Shown here: positions 57,534 to 64,000 of the stretch, piece after piece
Layout of the letters: every line of letters starts with the position of its first letter
Numbering within the stretch: position 1 is the stretch's first letter
Assembly: GCF_001887775.1 (NCBI RefSeq)
Contig: NZ_CP015519.1
Location: 1,984,001 to 2,048,000, forward strand
Length of the DNA: 64,000 nucleotides
Direction of reading: 5' to 3'
Origin: Syntrophotalea acetylenivorans
Lineage (GTDB): Bacteria; Desulfobacterota; Desulfuromonadia; Desulfuromonadales; Syntrophotaleaceae
Made by a program: the position numbers and the translations under genes
Notes under the pieces: generated by a model
Told to the model about the DNA's origin: nothing
Seen by the model: only the letters and a program-made list of their open reading frames with translations
Database searches by the model: none

Positions 57534-59339
57534 TTACTGGCATTCGCTGGAACGCTGATTGAGGCGCGGGCCCACGTAGATCAAACCGAGAAACTTTTCC
57601 GGATCGGCCTTCAGCTCGTCCACGGCCTGTTTCAAAGTGGTGCGCACCAACCGTTCACTGCCGGCCATTCCGGCACTGAAGACCAGAGCCACCGGTGTAT
57701 CGGCGGCATAGGTGCGATCGAACCGGGGTTTCAGTTCCTGAAATTCCTTCAACCCCATAAAAATAGCCAGGGTATCGCCGCTCTCGGCTACCGCTTCAAG
57801 CAACTGGGGATGTTCTTTCAGTCCGCTCGGCATGGTGATCACGATAGATCCCCCGGCGCCAATGTCGCGCTGAATCATGGCATTGGCCGCGTTGAAAGAG
57901 CTCAAAGCCGGTACCGTCTCCAATTCATCGTCGCTGAAGTAGTGACGAATCCACCGGGAGCTGCCATAGATGAGCGGGTCGCCCCAATCGATAAAGGCCA
58001 CGTTCTTGCCTTCATCGAGGGCTTGACGAATCTTGACCACGCCGACTTTTCGTTCGTCATCAACCTGTTTCGCCAGTTCCTTGGCGCTGAGTTCGGGGTG
58101 GGCCTTGCGGTAGATATGCTTGATGAGTTGCAACGGATCGAACAGGTTCGGCTTATTGCCCAGGTAGTGGGAAAAACGCTTGGCGATATCGGCCGGAGCC
58201 ACCAGCACGTCGGCACGGGCCAGGGCGCTGAGGGCCTCCAGGGTGAGCAGATCGGTATCGCCGGGGCCGACCCCGATGATGGATATCTTGGCCTGCGGTT
58301 TCAAGTCGATGATTTCGATGCGATCGACGGCCAATACGTCCCGATCGTCAACCAGCTCTTCGGGAACGATAATCCGGTATTTGCCGCCGCGCTGCCCTTC
58401 GAGGGGCTTGCCGTCGGCACTTTCGGCCAACATGATCCGCCGCCCCTTGAAAGACTGGAACAGCTCGCCGAAGGAGAAGAGGGCCCGGTAACCGTCCGGT
58501 GCCGAGATCATCACCGCCTTGGTCAACTCATCGCCGACACCGACAGATTCCAGCACCTTGGCCAGGGAAACCCCTTTGTAGAGATGCAGACCGTGGTAGC
58601 CCATATGCAGGCCGACGACCTTCTTCCACATCTTCATTTGAGGATAGTCTTTAAGGCTCGAGAGCTTAAGTTCCTTAGCCACCAGGCCGGTGACTTGAAT
58701 TTGACCTGATTCAAGCTTTACCGAACGATCGGACTTGAGCTTCGGGTAAAGGTCGAGAACCTCGATACGGGTAACCCCTTCCAAACAACGATCGGTGTAG
58801 AAATCCCCCCGAATCAGCAGCTTGGGCAGCTGGGCCGGGCGGGCGTACTGTTCTAGAGCGCTCTTGTATATTTCCGGGCCATGGCATTTCTGGCAACGGG
58901 CCTCGGTCATCATCGGCTTAACCGGCGCAGCGGCAAAAGCAATGGCATATTCAGTCCCATTGCTGTAATAGACCTCGCCCCAGGACAGAACCACCTGCTT
59001 GCCGGAAGCACCGGTCACGCGGATAGCCAGCTCAATCCCCTTGCCAGTAGGTTGATCCTGAGTGATGACTTCAGCCATATCCAGCAAGGTACGGAGTGGC
59101 ACCGCCTGATGCAAGTAGACCCCGTGGAACTGCCGGTTACGGTCCACCTCGTTGAGCTGAATCTCCACCGACTGAAAACGGGACAGCTCGGCAACGGTCA
59201 GCTTGAGAGGATTAGTCACATCACCGGTAATGGTCAGCACCGGATCGGCAGAGGCTCCATGGTTTGCCATGGCCAAGGCGCTGCCGCAGAGCAGCAACCA
59301 GATCAGCGGGATGCCAAACAGCTGAGCGAATCGTCTCAT
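57534..59339 (-). CDS. Exported fusion: two molybdopterin-oxidoreductase-like domains, haem-c site, tetrapyrrole methylase domain
   Basis: A 601-residue protein with a signal peptide (about 1-25). Residues ~32-145 and ~212-346 each look like an oxidoreductase molybdopterin-binding domain of the sulfite-oxidase type (VLTITGDVTNPLKLTVAELS; IQVTGLVAKELKLSSLKDY; DRDVLAVDRIEIIDL), but neither shows the catalytic cysteine ligand. A CQKCH haem-c motif lies between them at 149-153. Residues ~352-570 look like a tetrapyrrole (SAM-dependent) methylase: SIIGVGPGDTDLLTLEAL and WGDPLIYGS. A periplasmic methylase would lack cytoplasmic SAM, so the domain may have another use. Start 59339 follows GGAGG. It is the last gene of the riboswitch operon; its true reaction is unknown. 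Confidence 0.75.
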   Translation of the reverse strand: MRRFAQLFGIPLIWLLLCGSALAMANHGASADPVLTITGDVTNPLKLTVAELSRFQSVEIQLNEVDRNRQFHGVYLHQAVPLRTLLDMAEVITQDQPTGKGIELAIRVTGASGKQVVLSWGEVYYSNGTEYAIAFAAAPVKPMMTEARCQKCHGPEIYKSALEQYARPAQLPKLLIRGDFYTDRCLEGVTRIEVLDLYPKLKSDRSVKLESGQIQVTGLVAKELKLSSLKDYPQMKMWKKVVGLHMGYHGLHLYKGVSLAKVLESVGVGDELTKAVMISAPDGYRALFSFGELFQSFKGRRIMLAESADGKPLEGQRGGKYRIIVPEELVDDRDVLAVDRIEIIDLKPQAKISIIGVGPGDTDLLTLEALSALARADVLVAPADIAKRFSHYLGNKPNLFDPLQLIKHIYRKAHPELSAKELAKQVDDERKVGVVKIRQALDEGKNVAFIDWGDPLIYGSSRWIRHYFSDDELETVPALSSFNAANAMIQRDIGAGGSIVITMPSGLKEHPQLLEAVAESGDTLAIFMGLKEFQELKPRFDRTYAADTPVALVFSAGMAGSERLVRTTLKQAVDELKADPEKFLGLIYVGPRLNQRSSECQ

Positions 59340-59341
59340 TG

Positions 59342-60103
59342 CTATTGTCCTCCGTTGCGAATCTTGCGAATTTTCGGAAAGTACCAGAGCATCAGCAAAC
59401 ACAGCACTGTGTTGCCGATCAAAATCAACCACAGGCCAGGGTCCTTTTTGACGGTAATCTGGAGCGGCGGCAGTTCATCAACACCGGGTTTGCCGGCCAT
59501 GCCGAGATGCAGGGTGTAGCCTTGCCAGTAGAGGGGTTCAAGAATGGCAATCGGGTGCTGTTCGACCTTGGCGCCCGTTTTCAACTCCAGGGTTGCGGTA
59601 CACTGGCGCATTTTGCCTTCCAGCTCCGGTTCCTGCCAATAATCGTAGCGCCGCTCAAGCAGAGTGACTTGCAGGTCGTCGAGGCTTACCTCCTCGCCTA
59701 CCACCGCCAGAAGCCGCTCTTTACTGCCGGTAAATTCCGTCAGGGCATGTCCTCCGATAATAAACAGAAAACAAAAATGCATGATCGAGGGGGCCAGCAG
59801 CAAGAGAAAGAGACTTCGGCGATGATGTTGCCGCCGTTCCCATAAAAAGCGGACCCGATCCAGGGTACAGGCCAGAGTATTGGCAAAAAGCAGGGCAAGC
59901 AAACCGAAAAGGGTGAAGATCCACCAGCTGTGGACGTCACTACGTGTCCCCAGCCAGGCGGGAAAGAGCTTGGTATTCAGTTCGCCGAAGACGGGCATGA
60001 CCTTGGCGTAAAGACTGCCGACAAACAGATTCAGGGTGAGCAGGACGAGCAGCCAGAGGGTCAGGCGAATGCCAGACAGAGCCTTCCACAATCGATTAAT
60101 CAT
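59342..60103 (-). CDS. ResB/CcsB-like cytochrome c biogenesis protein
   Basis: A 253-residue membrane protein with helices at about 12-34, 58-80, 100-122 and 225-246 and a periplasmic domain between the last two. The layout (GIRLTLWLLVLLTLNLFVGS start, SWWIFTLFGLLALLFANTLA) matches short ResB proteins of system II cytochrome c assembly. It overlaps the ResC-like gene upstream by 8 bases and ends 2 bases before the fusion gene. A dedicated role in adding haem to the CQKCH site of that product is inferred. Confidence 0.75.
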   Translation of the reverse strand: MINRLWKALSGIRLTLWLLVLLTLNLFVGSLYAKVMPVFGELNTKLFPAWLGTRSDVHSWWIFTLFGLLALLFANTLACTLDRVRFLWERRQHHRRSLFLLLLAPSIMHFCFLFIIGGHALTEFTGSKERLLAVVGEEVSLDDLQVTLLERRYDYWQEPELEGKMRQCTATLELKTGAKVEQHPIAILEPLYWQGYTLHLGMAGKPGVDELPPLQITVKKDPGLWLILIGNTVLCLLMLWYFPKIRKIRNGGQ

Positions 60104-60980
60104 GGCTTTCCTCCGTCAGTTCGGGATTACGGCAGGCTCCGGGGACCGCGCCATGGGGCAATTCACCGTGCACCTGCTCCTGGGCGGTCACGTGCGCCTT
60201 GCCTCTGCCGGAACCTTTACCGGAAACCTTAGCGGGATTAAGCACAGTGAGGTGAGCCGCTACCTGCAGAGCGTAGGCGACTAACAGCACCACAAGCCCG
60301 CTGGAAAAAGCCCAGCGGGCCTTTTTACGAAGATCGAAAGAGCTGTCGAAATGAGTATGAAGATAGCCGCAATAGAGGCACCAGATGGCCGCCGATTGCA
60401 GATGCCGTTCGCCCCAGTGGAAAAGGCTGGCCCAGCCGAGATAACTCCAGACGGCGCCGACCACCTGGGCCAGGCTGTAAAGGATAAAGCCCCAGATAGC
60501 CAACTCATTGAACAGCAGATCATCATTGGGCTTGCGCAGCTGCCGCCAGGCGAACCAGCCGCTGGCCAGAAACAAAGCAACGGCCAGCACCTCCAGGCAA
60601 AAGAACATCGGCGACGACCAGGTAGCGGTAAAGGGACCGGGCGGTGGAATATTAACCGGCAAGGCCAGGGTCGTTGCTATGGTCAAAGTCGTCAGCCAAC
60701 TCATAGAAGCAGCATCCTGCAATCGCCCGCGCATCAGGCAGATCAGCCCCACCAGGGCTAGAGCCCAGGGCAGAAAGAGGGCACCGTTGAACACCCCATC
60801 GAGAGAAAATATTCCCCAACTCCAGCAGCGACTGACTTGACTTGCCGTATGGCCGGCGAAACCGAGCCCCAGCAGCCAGCAGCTAAAGCGGTGGCGTTTC
60901 AGCAAATGAAAGAAAAGGCTGCCGGCATAGGTACCGGCAGCCACATTGAATAACACAGAGGAGGCAGTTGCAATGGTCAT
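60096..60980 (-). CDS. CcsA/ResC-like cytochrome c assembly protein
   Basis: A 294-residue membrane protein with about eight helices. The segment GAVWSYLGWASLFHWGERHL, followed by AAIWCLYCGYLHTHF, is a degenerate form of the WWD haem-handling motif of CcsA/ResC/CcmC (the usual WGxYWxWDPKE is not intact). It pairs with the ResB-like protein downstream. Start 60980 follows AAGGGG. The altered motif may mean a shifted or lost haem-attachment function. Confidence 0.72.
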   Translation of the reverse strand: MTIATASSVLFNVAAGTYAGSLFFHLLKRHRFSCWLLGLGFAGHTASQVSRCWSWGIFSLDGVFNGALFLPWALALVGLICLMRGRLQDAASMSWLTTLTIATTLALPVNIPPPGPFTATWSSPMFFCLEVLAVALFLASGWFAWRQLRKPNDDLLFNELAIWGFILYSLAQVVGAVWSYLGWASLFHWGERHLQSAAIWCLYCGYLHTHFDSSFDLRKKARWAFSSGLVVLLVAYALQVAAHLTVLNPAKVSGKGSGRGKAHVTAQEQVHGELPHGAVPGACRNPELTEESHD

Positions 60981-61060
60981 GCTTCAATCCCCTTGCGGAG
61001 GGAAAGTATAAGGCTGTCCTGGATTACTGCTTTCTGTCCAGGACAGCCCAAATCAAAGGA

Positions 61061-63052
61061 TTAATAGGTGAGACTCAGACCGGCCAGAAAGGTACGTCCA
61101 GGCGTGAGGAATCCTTCTTCGTGATAAAACTTATCCGTGATATTACTAACTTCGACAAATACTTTCCCGTCCACGTCCCATTTGCGGCCAAGGTTCTGCT
61201 CGAGCCGGGCGTTGAGCAGAAAGAAATCCGGTCCCTGCTTCCAGTTGTCGTCATTGTCCTCAAAATACTGCCGTTGGGTGTAGGAGGCCTGGGTGCTTGC
61301 GGTCAAACCAAAACCAAAGCGGTAACGCAGGTCAAGATTCGCACGGTGACGGGGCCGTCCTTCCAGTTCACGACCGTTCCATTCGTCATCGGTTCTCTGT
61401 TCGGTTTCCAGATAAGTATAGTTGAATCCCATCCAGAAATTGTCGGTCACGTCCGCACCTAAAGTGGCCTCGATGCCTTGCGTGTGTGCCTGGCCAATGT
61501 TGGTATAATAACTTGCCCCTTTGGGCCCGACCTTATCGATCAAATCCTTGATATCGTTGTAGAAAAAAGCCACCGAACCGCTGACCCTGTCGTTGAAGAT
61601 GTGAGTCACACCGATTTCATAGCTTTGAGTTTCCTGGGGGTCGAGATTGGGATTGCCACCGCTCACATCGCTAAACAACTGCTTGAGATGGGGGAAGCTG
61701 ATCTTCTTGGCCATGGAGCCGTGCAGAGTGGTATTTTCCGACAGGGTCACCACCGCCCCGATCTGGGGATTGAAGGCATGGGCGCTGCCCGGCACCGGCT
61801 GATCATTGGCTTCGCGGGGATCAAAGTAGTCATAACTGGCACCTAGGGTCAAAGCCAGCCAGTCATTAGGTTTAATTTCGTCCTCGATGCCGAACGTATA
61901 GGTATCGGCACTGTATTCACCAACGTCTTCCCAAGGACCGCCACTCTTGGGGATTTCGCTCTGTTCGCAGTCATCGCGTACAAAGCTCAGGCCAACCTTG
62001 AGGAAGCTCAAAGGACCGAAATCCATAAATGTCTGCAGATCGCCACCGACTGTATAATTGTCGTAGGTGGAAGCAAGCCAGAAGTGCTTGTGGTCTGCAG
62101 TGAAGGTCAGATCTTCCTCAACCAAACTATCTTTATGGTCGACATAATAACCCCGGGCCTTGACCCGTAGCCAGTCGGTAAATTGTTTTTCCCCAACCAG
62201 GCTGACATGCCACTGCTCCCACTCATTGAAGCGCCAACTGCGATTGGGCACACCCTTGGGGTTGTTGTGATAGTCGAAGGTCAGATAGAGGCTGGTATCT
62301 TGATCCGGCTGCCAGCCGAGCTTGGCATTGATAGTGCGCTTCATATATTCGCTACCGTCGCGCTTACCGCCGTCCTCCACAAACGGGTTTCCATCAACAG
62401 TGTGTTCCCCGATAAACATCGGATCGCTGTCAAAGTCATTGGACAGGCGATAACCGTCGGACTGGCGAAAACTCGTGGTCAGCCAATAGCTAAACTTGCC
62501 GAGAGTCGCACCTGTATTGAAGATGTAATTTTGAGTGGCGTAGTTACCCCAGGAAGCAATAACCTCGGCTGTAGGCTTGGCCCCGGCCGTCTTGGTTACA
62601 ATATTGATAACCCCGCCAAAAGTATTGGCGCCGTAAAGGACCGAAGAGGCCCCCTTGGTCACCGTGATCTTGGCGACTGCATCGACCGGAAGCTGGGACA
62701 AATCCAGTTCGCGGTAATACTGCTCATACAGAGGCACACCGTCGATCAACACCTTCAAATCGCTCTGCTCGAAGCCACGTACGCTGACGTAACTCTGGCC
62801 TTTGCCGCCGACTGCTACATTGACACCGGGCAACAGCTCCAGAGCCTCGGCTACAGTCTGGGCTCCTCGCTGTTTGATATCCTCAGCGGTCACCTCGGTA
62901 ACGGTGGTAGCCAGATTGACCACCTGCTGTTCGCCGGTAACAATAACCTCACCGAGCGAAAACACCTCGCTGTCCGCTGCAAAACCGGGCATTGCCGGCA
63001 GCATTGCCAACAGGCACATCCAGACCAGCGGTCTAAACAACCTTGCACTCAT
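61061..63052 (-). CDS. TonB-dependent outer membrane receptor
   Basis: A 663-residue receptor. A signal peptide (about 1-24) is followed by a TonB-box-like SLGEVIVTG, a plug domain (about 40-160; AEALELLPGVNVAVGGKGQS, VLIDGVPLYEQY, GANTFGGVINIVTK) and a 22-strand-type barrel that ends FLAGLSLTY. It imports a chelate across the outer membrane with TonB energy. The start at 63052 follows TCAGGAGG. As first gene behind a Moco-type riboswitch and next to molybdopterin-like domains, its cargo may be molybdate, tungstate or a related complex. This is inference, as the sequence does not show the ligand. Confidence 0.93.
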   Translation of the reverse strand: MSARLFRPLVWMCLLAMLPAMPGFAADSEVFSLGEVIVTGEQQVVNLATTVTEVTAEDIKQRGAQTVAEALELLPGVNVAVGGKGQSYVSVRGFEQSDLKVLIDGVPLYEQYYRELDLSQLPVDAVAKITVTKGASSVLYGANTFGGVINIVTKTAGAKPTAEVIASWGNYATQNYIFNTGATLGKFSYWLTTSFRQSDGYRLSNDFDSDPMFIGEHTVDGNPFVEDGGKRDGSEYMKRTINAKLGWQPDQDTSLYLTFDYHNNPKGVPNRSWRFNEWEQWHVSLVGEKQFTDWLRVKARGYYVDHKDSLVEEDLTFTADHKHFWLASTYDNYTVGGDLQTFMDFGPLSFLKVGLSFVRDDCEQSEIPKSGGPWEDVGEYSADTYTFGIEDEIKPNDWLALTLGASYDYFDPREANDQPVPGSAHAFNPQIGAVVTLSENTTLHGSMAKKISFPHLKQLFSDVSGGNPNLDPQETQSYEIGVTHIFNDRVSGSVAFFYNDIKDLIDKVGPKGASYYTNIGQAHTQGIEATLGADVTDNFWMGFNYTYLETEQRTDDEWNGRELEGRPRHRANLDLRYRFGFGLTASTQASYTQRQYFEDNDDNWKQGPDFFLLNARLEQNLGRKWDVDGKVFVEVSNITDKFYHEEGFLTPGRTFLAGLSLTY

Positions 63053-63103
63053 AATAAATCCTCCTGAAAATGTCCCATCGTTTTCAATACACCCAAATTC
63101 CAT

Positions 63104-63138
63104 AAAAAAATGCGCTGACGGGTCTCCCCGCCAGCGCA
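63104..63138 (-). terminator. Riboswitch-linked intrinsic terminator
   Basis: On the minus strand TGCGCTGGCGGG pairs with CCCGTCAGCGCA around GAGA, followed by TTTTTTTAT. It stands between the riboswitch and the receptor start and is the likely expression platform. Confidence 0.9.
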
Positions 63139-63167
63139 CCATATACCTTGGAATACGCGTTCGCAGG

Positions 63168-63268
63168 TCGACTCCTTTCCAAATACGGGAGGCGCCACCG
63201 TTTCCGGGGGCACCCATCGTTCAAGGTGGCTTAGCTATGGCCTTAGCCGGCCTTGAATCGGAGTGGAC
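63168..63268 (-). promoter_or_regulatory. Molybdenum cofactor (Moco/Tuco) riboswitch
   Basis: On the minus strand a closing stem ACTCC/GGAGT encloses a TTCAAGG/CCTTGAA stem with an inner GGCT/AGCC arm, a GGTGCC/GGCGCC stem capped by CCGGAAACGG (a GAAA tetraloop), then GCGCCTCCCGTAT and GGAAAGGAGT. This order and the conserved GAAA loop, GCCTCCCG and GGAAAGGAG strings match my memory of the Moco RNA motif. Telling Moco from tungsten cofactor needs a covariance model. Confidence 0.75.
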
Positions 63269-63319
63269 TTTATGTTAACGGGCTAAAAAACCCTCTTTCA
63301 TTAAACTTCAAGCTCTCGT

Positions 63320-63348
63320 TGTATAGCAAAGGGAATAGCGATTGGCAA
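63320..63348 (-). promoter_or_regulatory. Promoter of the riboswitch-controlled operon
   Basis: On the minus strand TTGCCA (63343-63348), a 17-base spacer and TATACA (63320-63325) lie about 50 bases before the riboswitch. Confidence 0.75.
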
Positions 63349-63364
63349 GTAAAAATGTTGGGAT

Positions 63365-63382
63365 TTGTCAATTTTGTGACAA
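63365..63382. promoter_or_regulatory. Inverted repeat in the divergent promoter region
   Basis: TTGTCA and TGACAA are perfectly inverted with a 6-base spacer, upstream of both promoters. A consensus TATAAT for the plus-strand gene lies at 63407-63412 without a good -35 box, which suits an activator site of the CRP/FNR type. The regulator is unknown. Confidence 0.45.
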
Positions 63383-63471
63383 TCGAACGGTTTGGCGCGG
63401 TTGTTATATAATTGGAATACGCAGACTGAACTGATGGGGACAGACCATTGACCACAAACGGGGAGGAACGA

Positions 63472-63837
63472 ATGAAGAGAACCATCGCTCACCTGATAAT
63501 CCTGTTGCTGGGCATGCTATTGCTAACCGTGGGTTGTCAATCGACGCGACCAACCACCAGGCAGCTGCTGCAAGAGGATTATATGCACATGACGGATGCC
63601 GAACTGCTTATCTACTACCAACAATTGGTTGAAGGGGTTGAAGAACCACGCTCAGGCGGTGGCGGTTTCGGTTTTGGACTGGGAGTCGGGATCGGCGTAG
63701 GCAGCAGTAGCTCGGTGGGCCTTGGAGCCAGCAAGGGGCCGGAGCGGGAATATACAACGGAAGCCCTGCAGCAACGCCGCGACCAGGTTCGCCTGGAACT
63801 GGCCCGTCGCGGCCTGGAGCCAACTACTTTATACTGA
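63472..63837 (+). CDS. Glycine-rich lipoprotein, function unknown
   Basis: A 121-residue lipoprotein: lipobox LLTVGC (lipid cysteine near residue 22), a short helical part ([19 protein letters not shown]), a Gly-rich run ([20 protein letters not shown]) and a charged C-terminal helix. The start at 63472 follows GGGGAGGAACG; an in-frame upstream ATG lacks a ribosome site. Its stop overlaps the end of the converging EF-G gene by 14 bases. The Gly run could insert in the membrane; no family is recognised. Confidence 0.75.
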   Translation: MKRTIAHLIILLLGMLLLTVGCQSTRPTTRQLLQEDYMHMTDAELLIYYQQLVEGVEEPRSGGGGFGFGLGVGIGVGSSSSVGLGASKGPEREYTTEALQQRRDQVRLELARRGLEPTTLY

Positions 63838-64000
63838 ATTTCTGCAATATTTCGTCCGGGGCCTGGTCGTACCGGGAGAACTCCATGCTGAAAGTACCGC
63901 GTCCCTGCGTGGCACTGCGCAGTTCGGTCATATAATCGAACATCTCTGTCAGGGGCACCTGGGCCTGGATGACCTCCATCTCCCCGCGGCTCTCCATACC
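63824..64000 (-). CDS. Elongation factor G paralogue, C-terminal part (gene continues beyond window)
   Basis: The minus strand is open from 64000 to a stop at 63824 and reads [20 protein letters not shown], then [20 protein letters not shown] and [15 protein letters not shown]. This is the end of domain V of EF-G (the family pattern is R-G-x-M-x-x-I-x-A-x-V-P-L, then L-R-S-x-T-Q-G-R-G). Without the rest I cannot tell housekeeping fusA from a second EF-G, but some residues (for example [12 protein letters not shown]) suggest a paralogue. Confidence 0.85.
   Translation of the reverse strand, partial: GMESRGEMEVIQAQVPLTEMFDYMTELRSATQGRGTFSMEFSRYDQAPDEILQKFSIK

Noticed and set aside
62183-63067. 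294-codon plus-strand frame
   Set aside because: Antisense to the TonB receptor plug and barrel.

Overview
The window looks like chromosome from an anaerobic deltaproteobacterium of the Desulfuromonadales type (Desulfuromonas, Pelobacter or Geobacter relatives). This is inferred from gene content: futalosine-pathway menaquinone genes (mqnB, mqnD and a UbiD-family decarboxylase), multihaem-style small cytochromes, an RND pump with an unusual TolC fusion, an N-type ATPase operon, a complete Tol-Pal system, DUF-type surface proteins with FG-GAP repeats, and many short palindromic intergenic repeats. No phage, transposase or CRISPR array was seen.

Layout. 1-3.2 kb: 3' part of a UbiD-family gene, a repeat-rich spacer, and a cysM-like cysteine synthase. 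3.6-10.9 kb: a marR-family regulator with its own operator, then a TolC fusion, a lipoprotein adaptor and an RND permease. 11.3-18.0 kb (minus): the nine-gene N-type ATPase operon atpDCQRBEFAG, in which atpD is broken by a one-base frameshift. 18.3-25.4 kb: fabH, an AmiS/UreI-type channel, a dihaem lipoprotein, pyruvate kinase, queC, folE2 and a frameshifted DUF2064 gene. 25.6-30.6 kb: tolQ-tolR-tolA-like-tolB, then pal and cpoB from a separate promoter. 30.8-38.0 kb (minus): a fasciclin protein and an alternating series of two outer-membrane barrels and two FG-GAP proteins. 39-44.3 kb: a TlpA-like thioredoxin, an orphan protein, mqnB-mqnD, and a DAHP synthase gene preceded by a textbook aromatic-codon attenuator. 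44.6-48.3 kb: otsA, a TreT-like glycosyltransferase and an associated protein (trehalose), and tRNA-Phe. 48.9-51.1 kb: cheV, a cyclophilin and a small secreted protein. 51.3-57.0 kb: tamB and a frameshifted tamA. 57.2-63.3 kb: an operon that appears to be controlled by a molybdenum-cofactor riboswitch. 63.4 kb to the end: a glycine-rich lipoprotein and the C-terminus of an EF-G paralogue.

The strongest candidate for a little-described system is the 57.2-63.3 kb operon. A promoter, a Moco-type riboswitch and an intrinsic terminator precede a TonB-dependent receptor, a CcsA/ResC-like and a ResB-like membrane protein, and a secreted fusion of two molybdopterin-oxidoreductase-like domains, a CXXCH haem site and a tetrapyrrole-methylase domain. 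A truncated paralogue of the fusion follows the operon terminator. The second clear regulatory find is the aroF-type attenuator at 44.35-44.58 kb.

Three genes (atpD, the DUF2064 gene, tamA) are each restored by adding one C/G in a run of four or five C/G. That shared pattern makes homopolymer sequencing error the most likely explanation. Three families of dispersed short repeats (about 270 bp with covarying hairpins; about 120 bp palindromes; long hairpins with internally repeated arms) fill many intergenic gaps.
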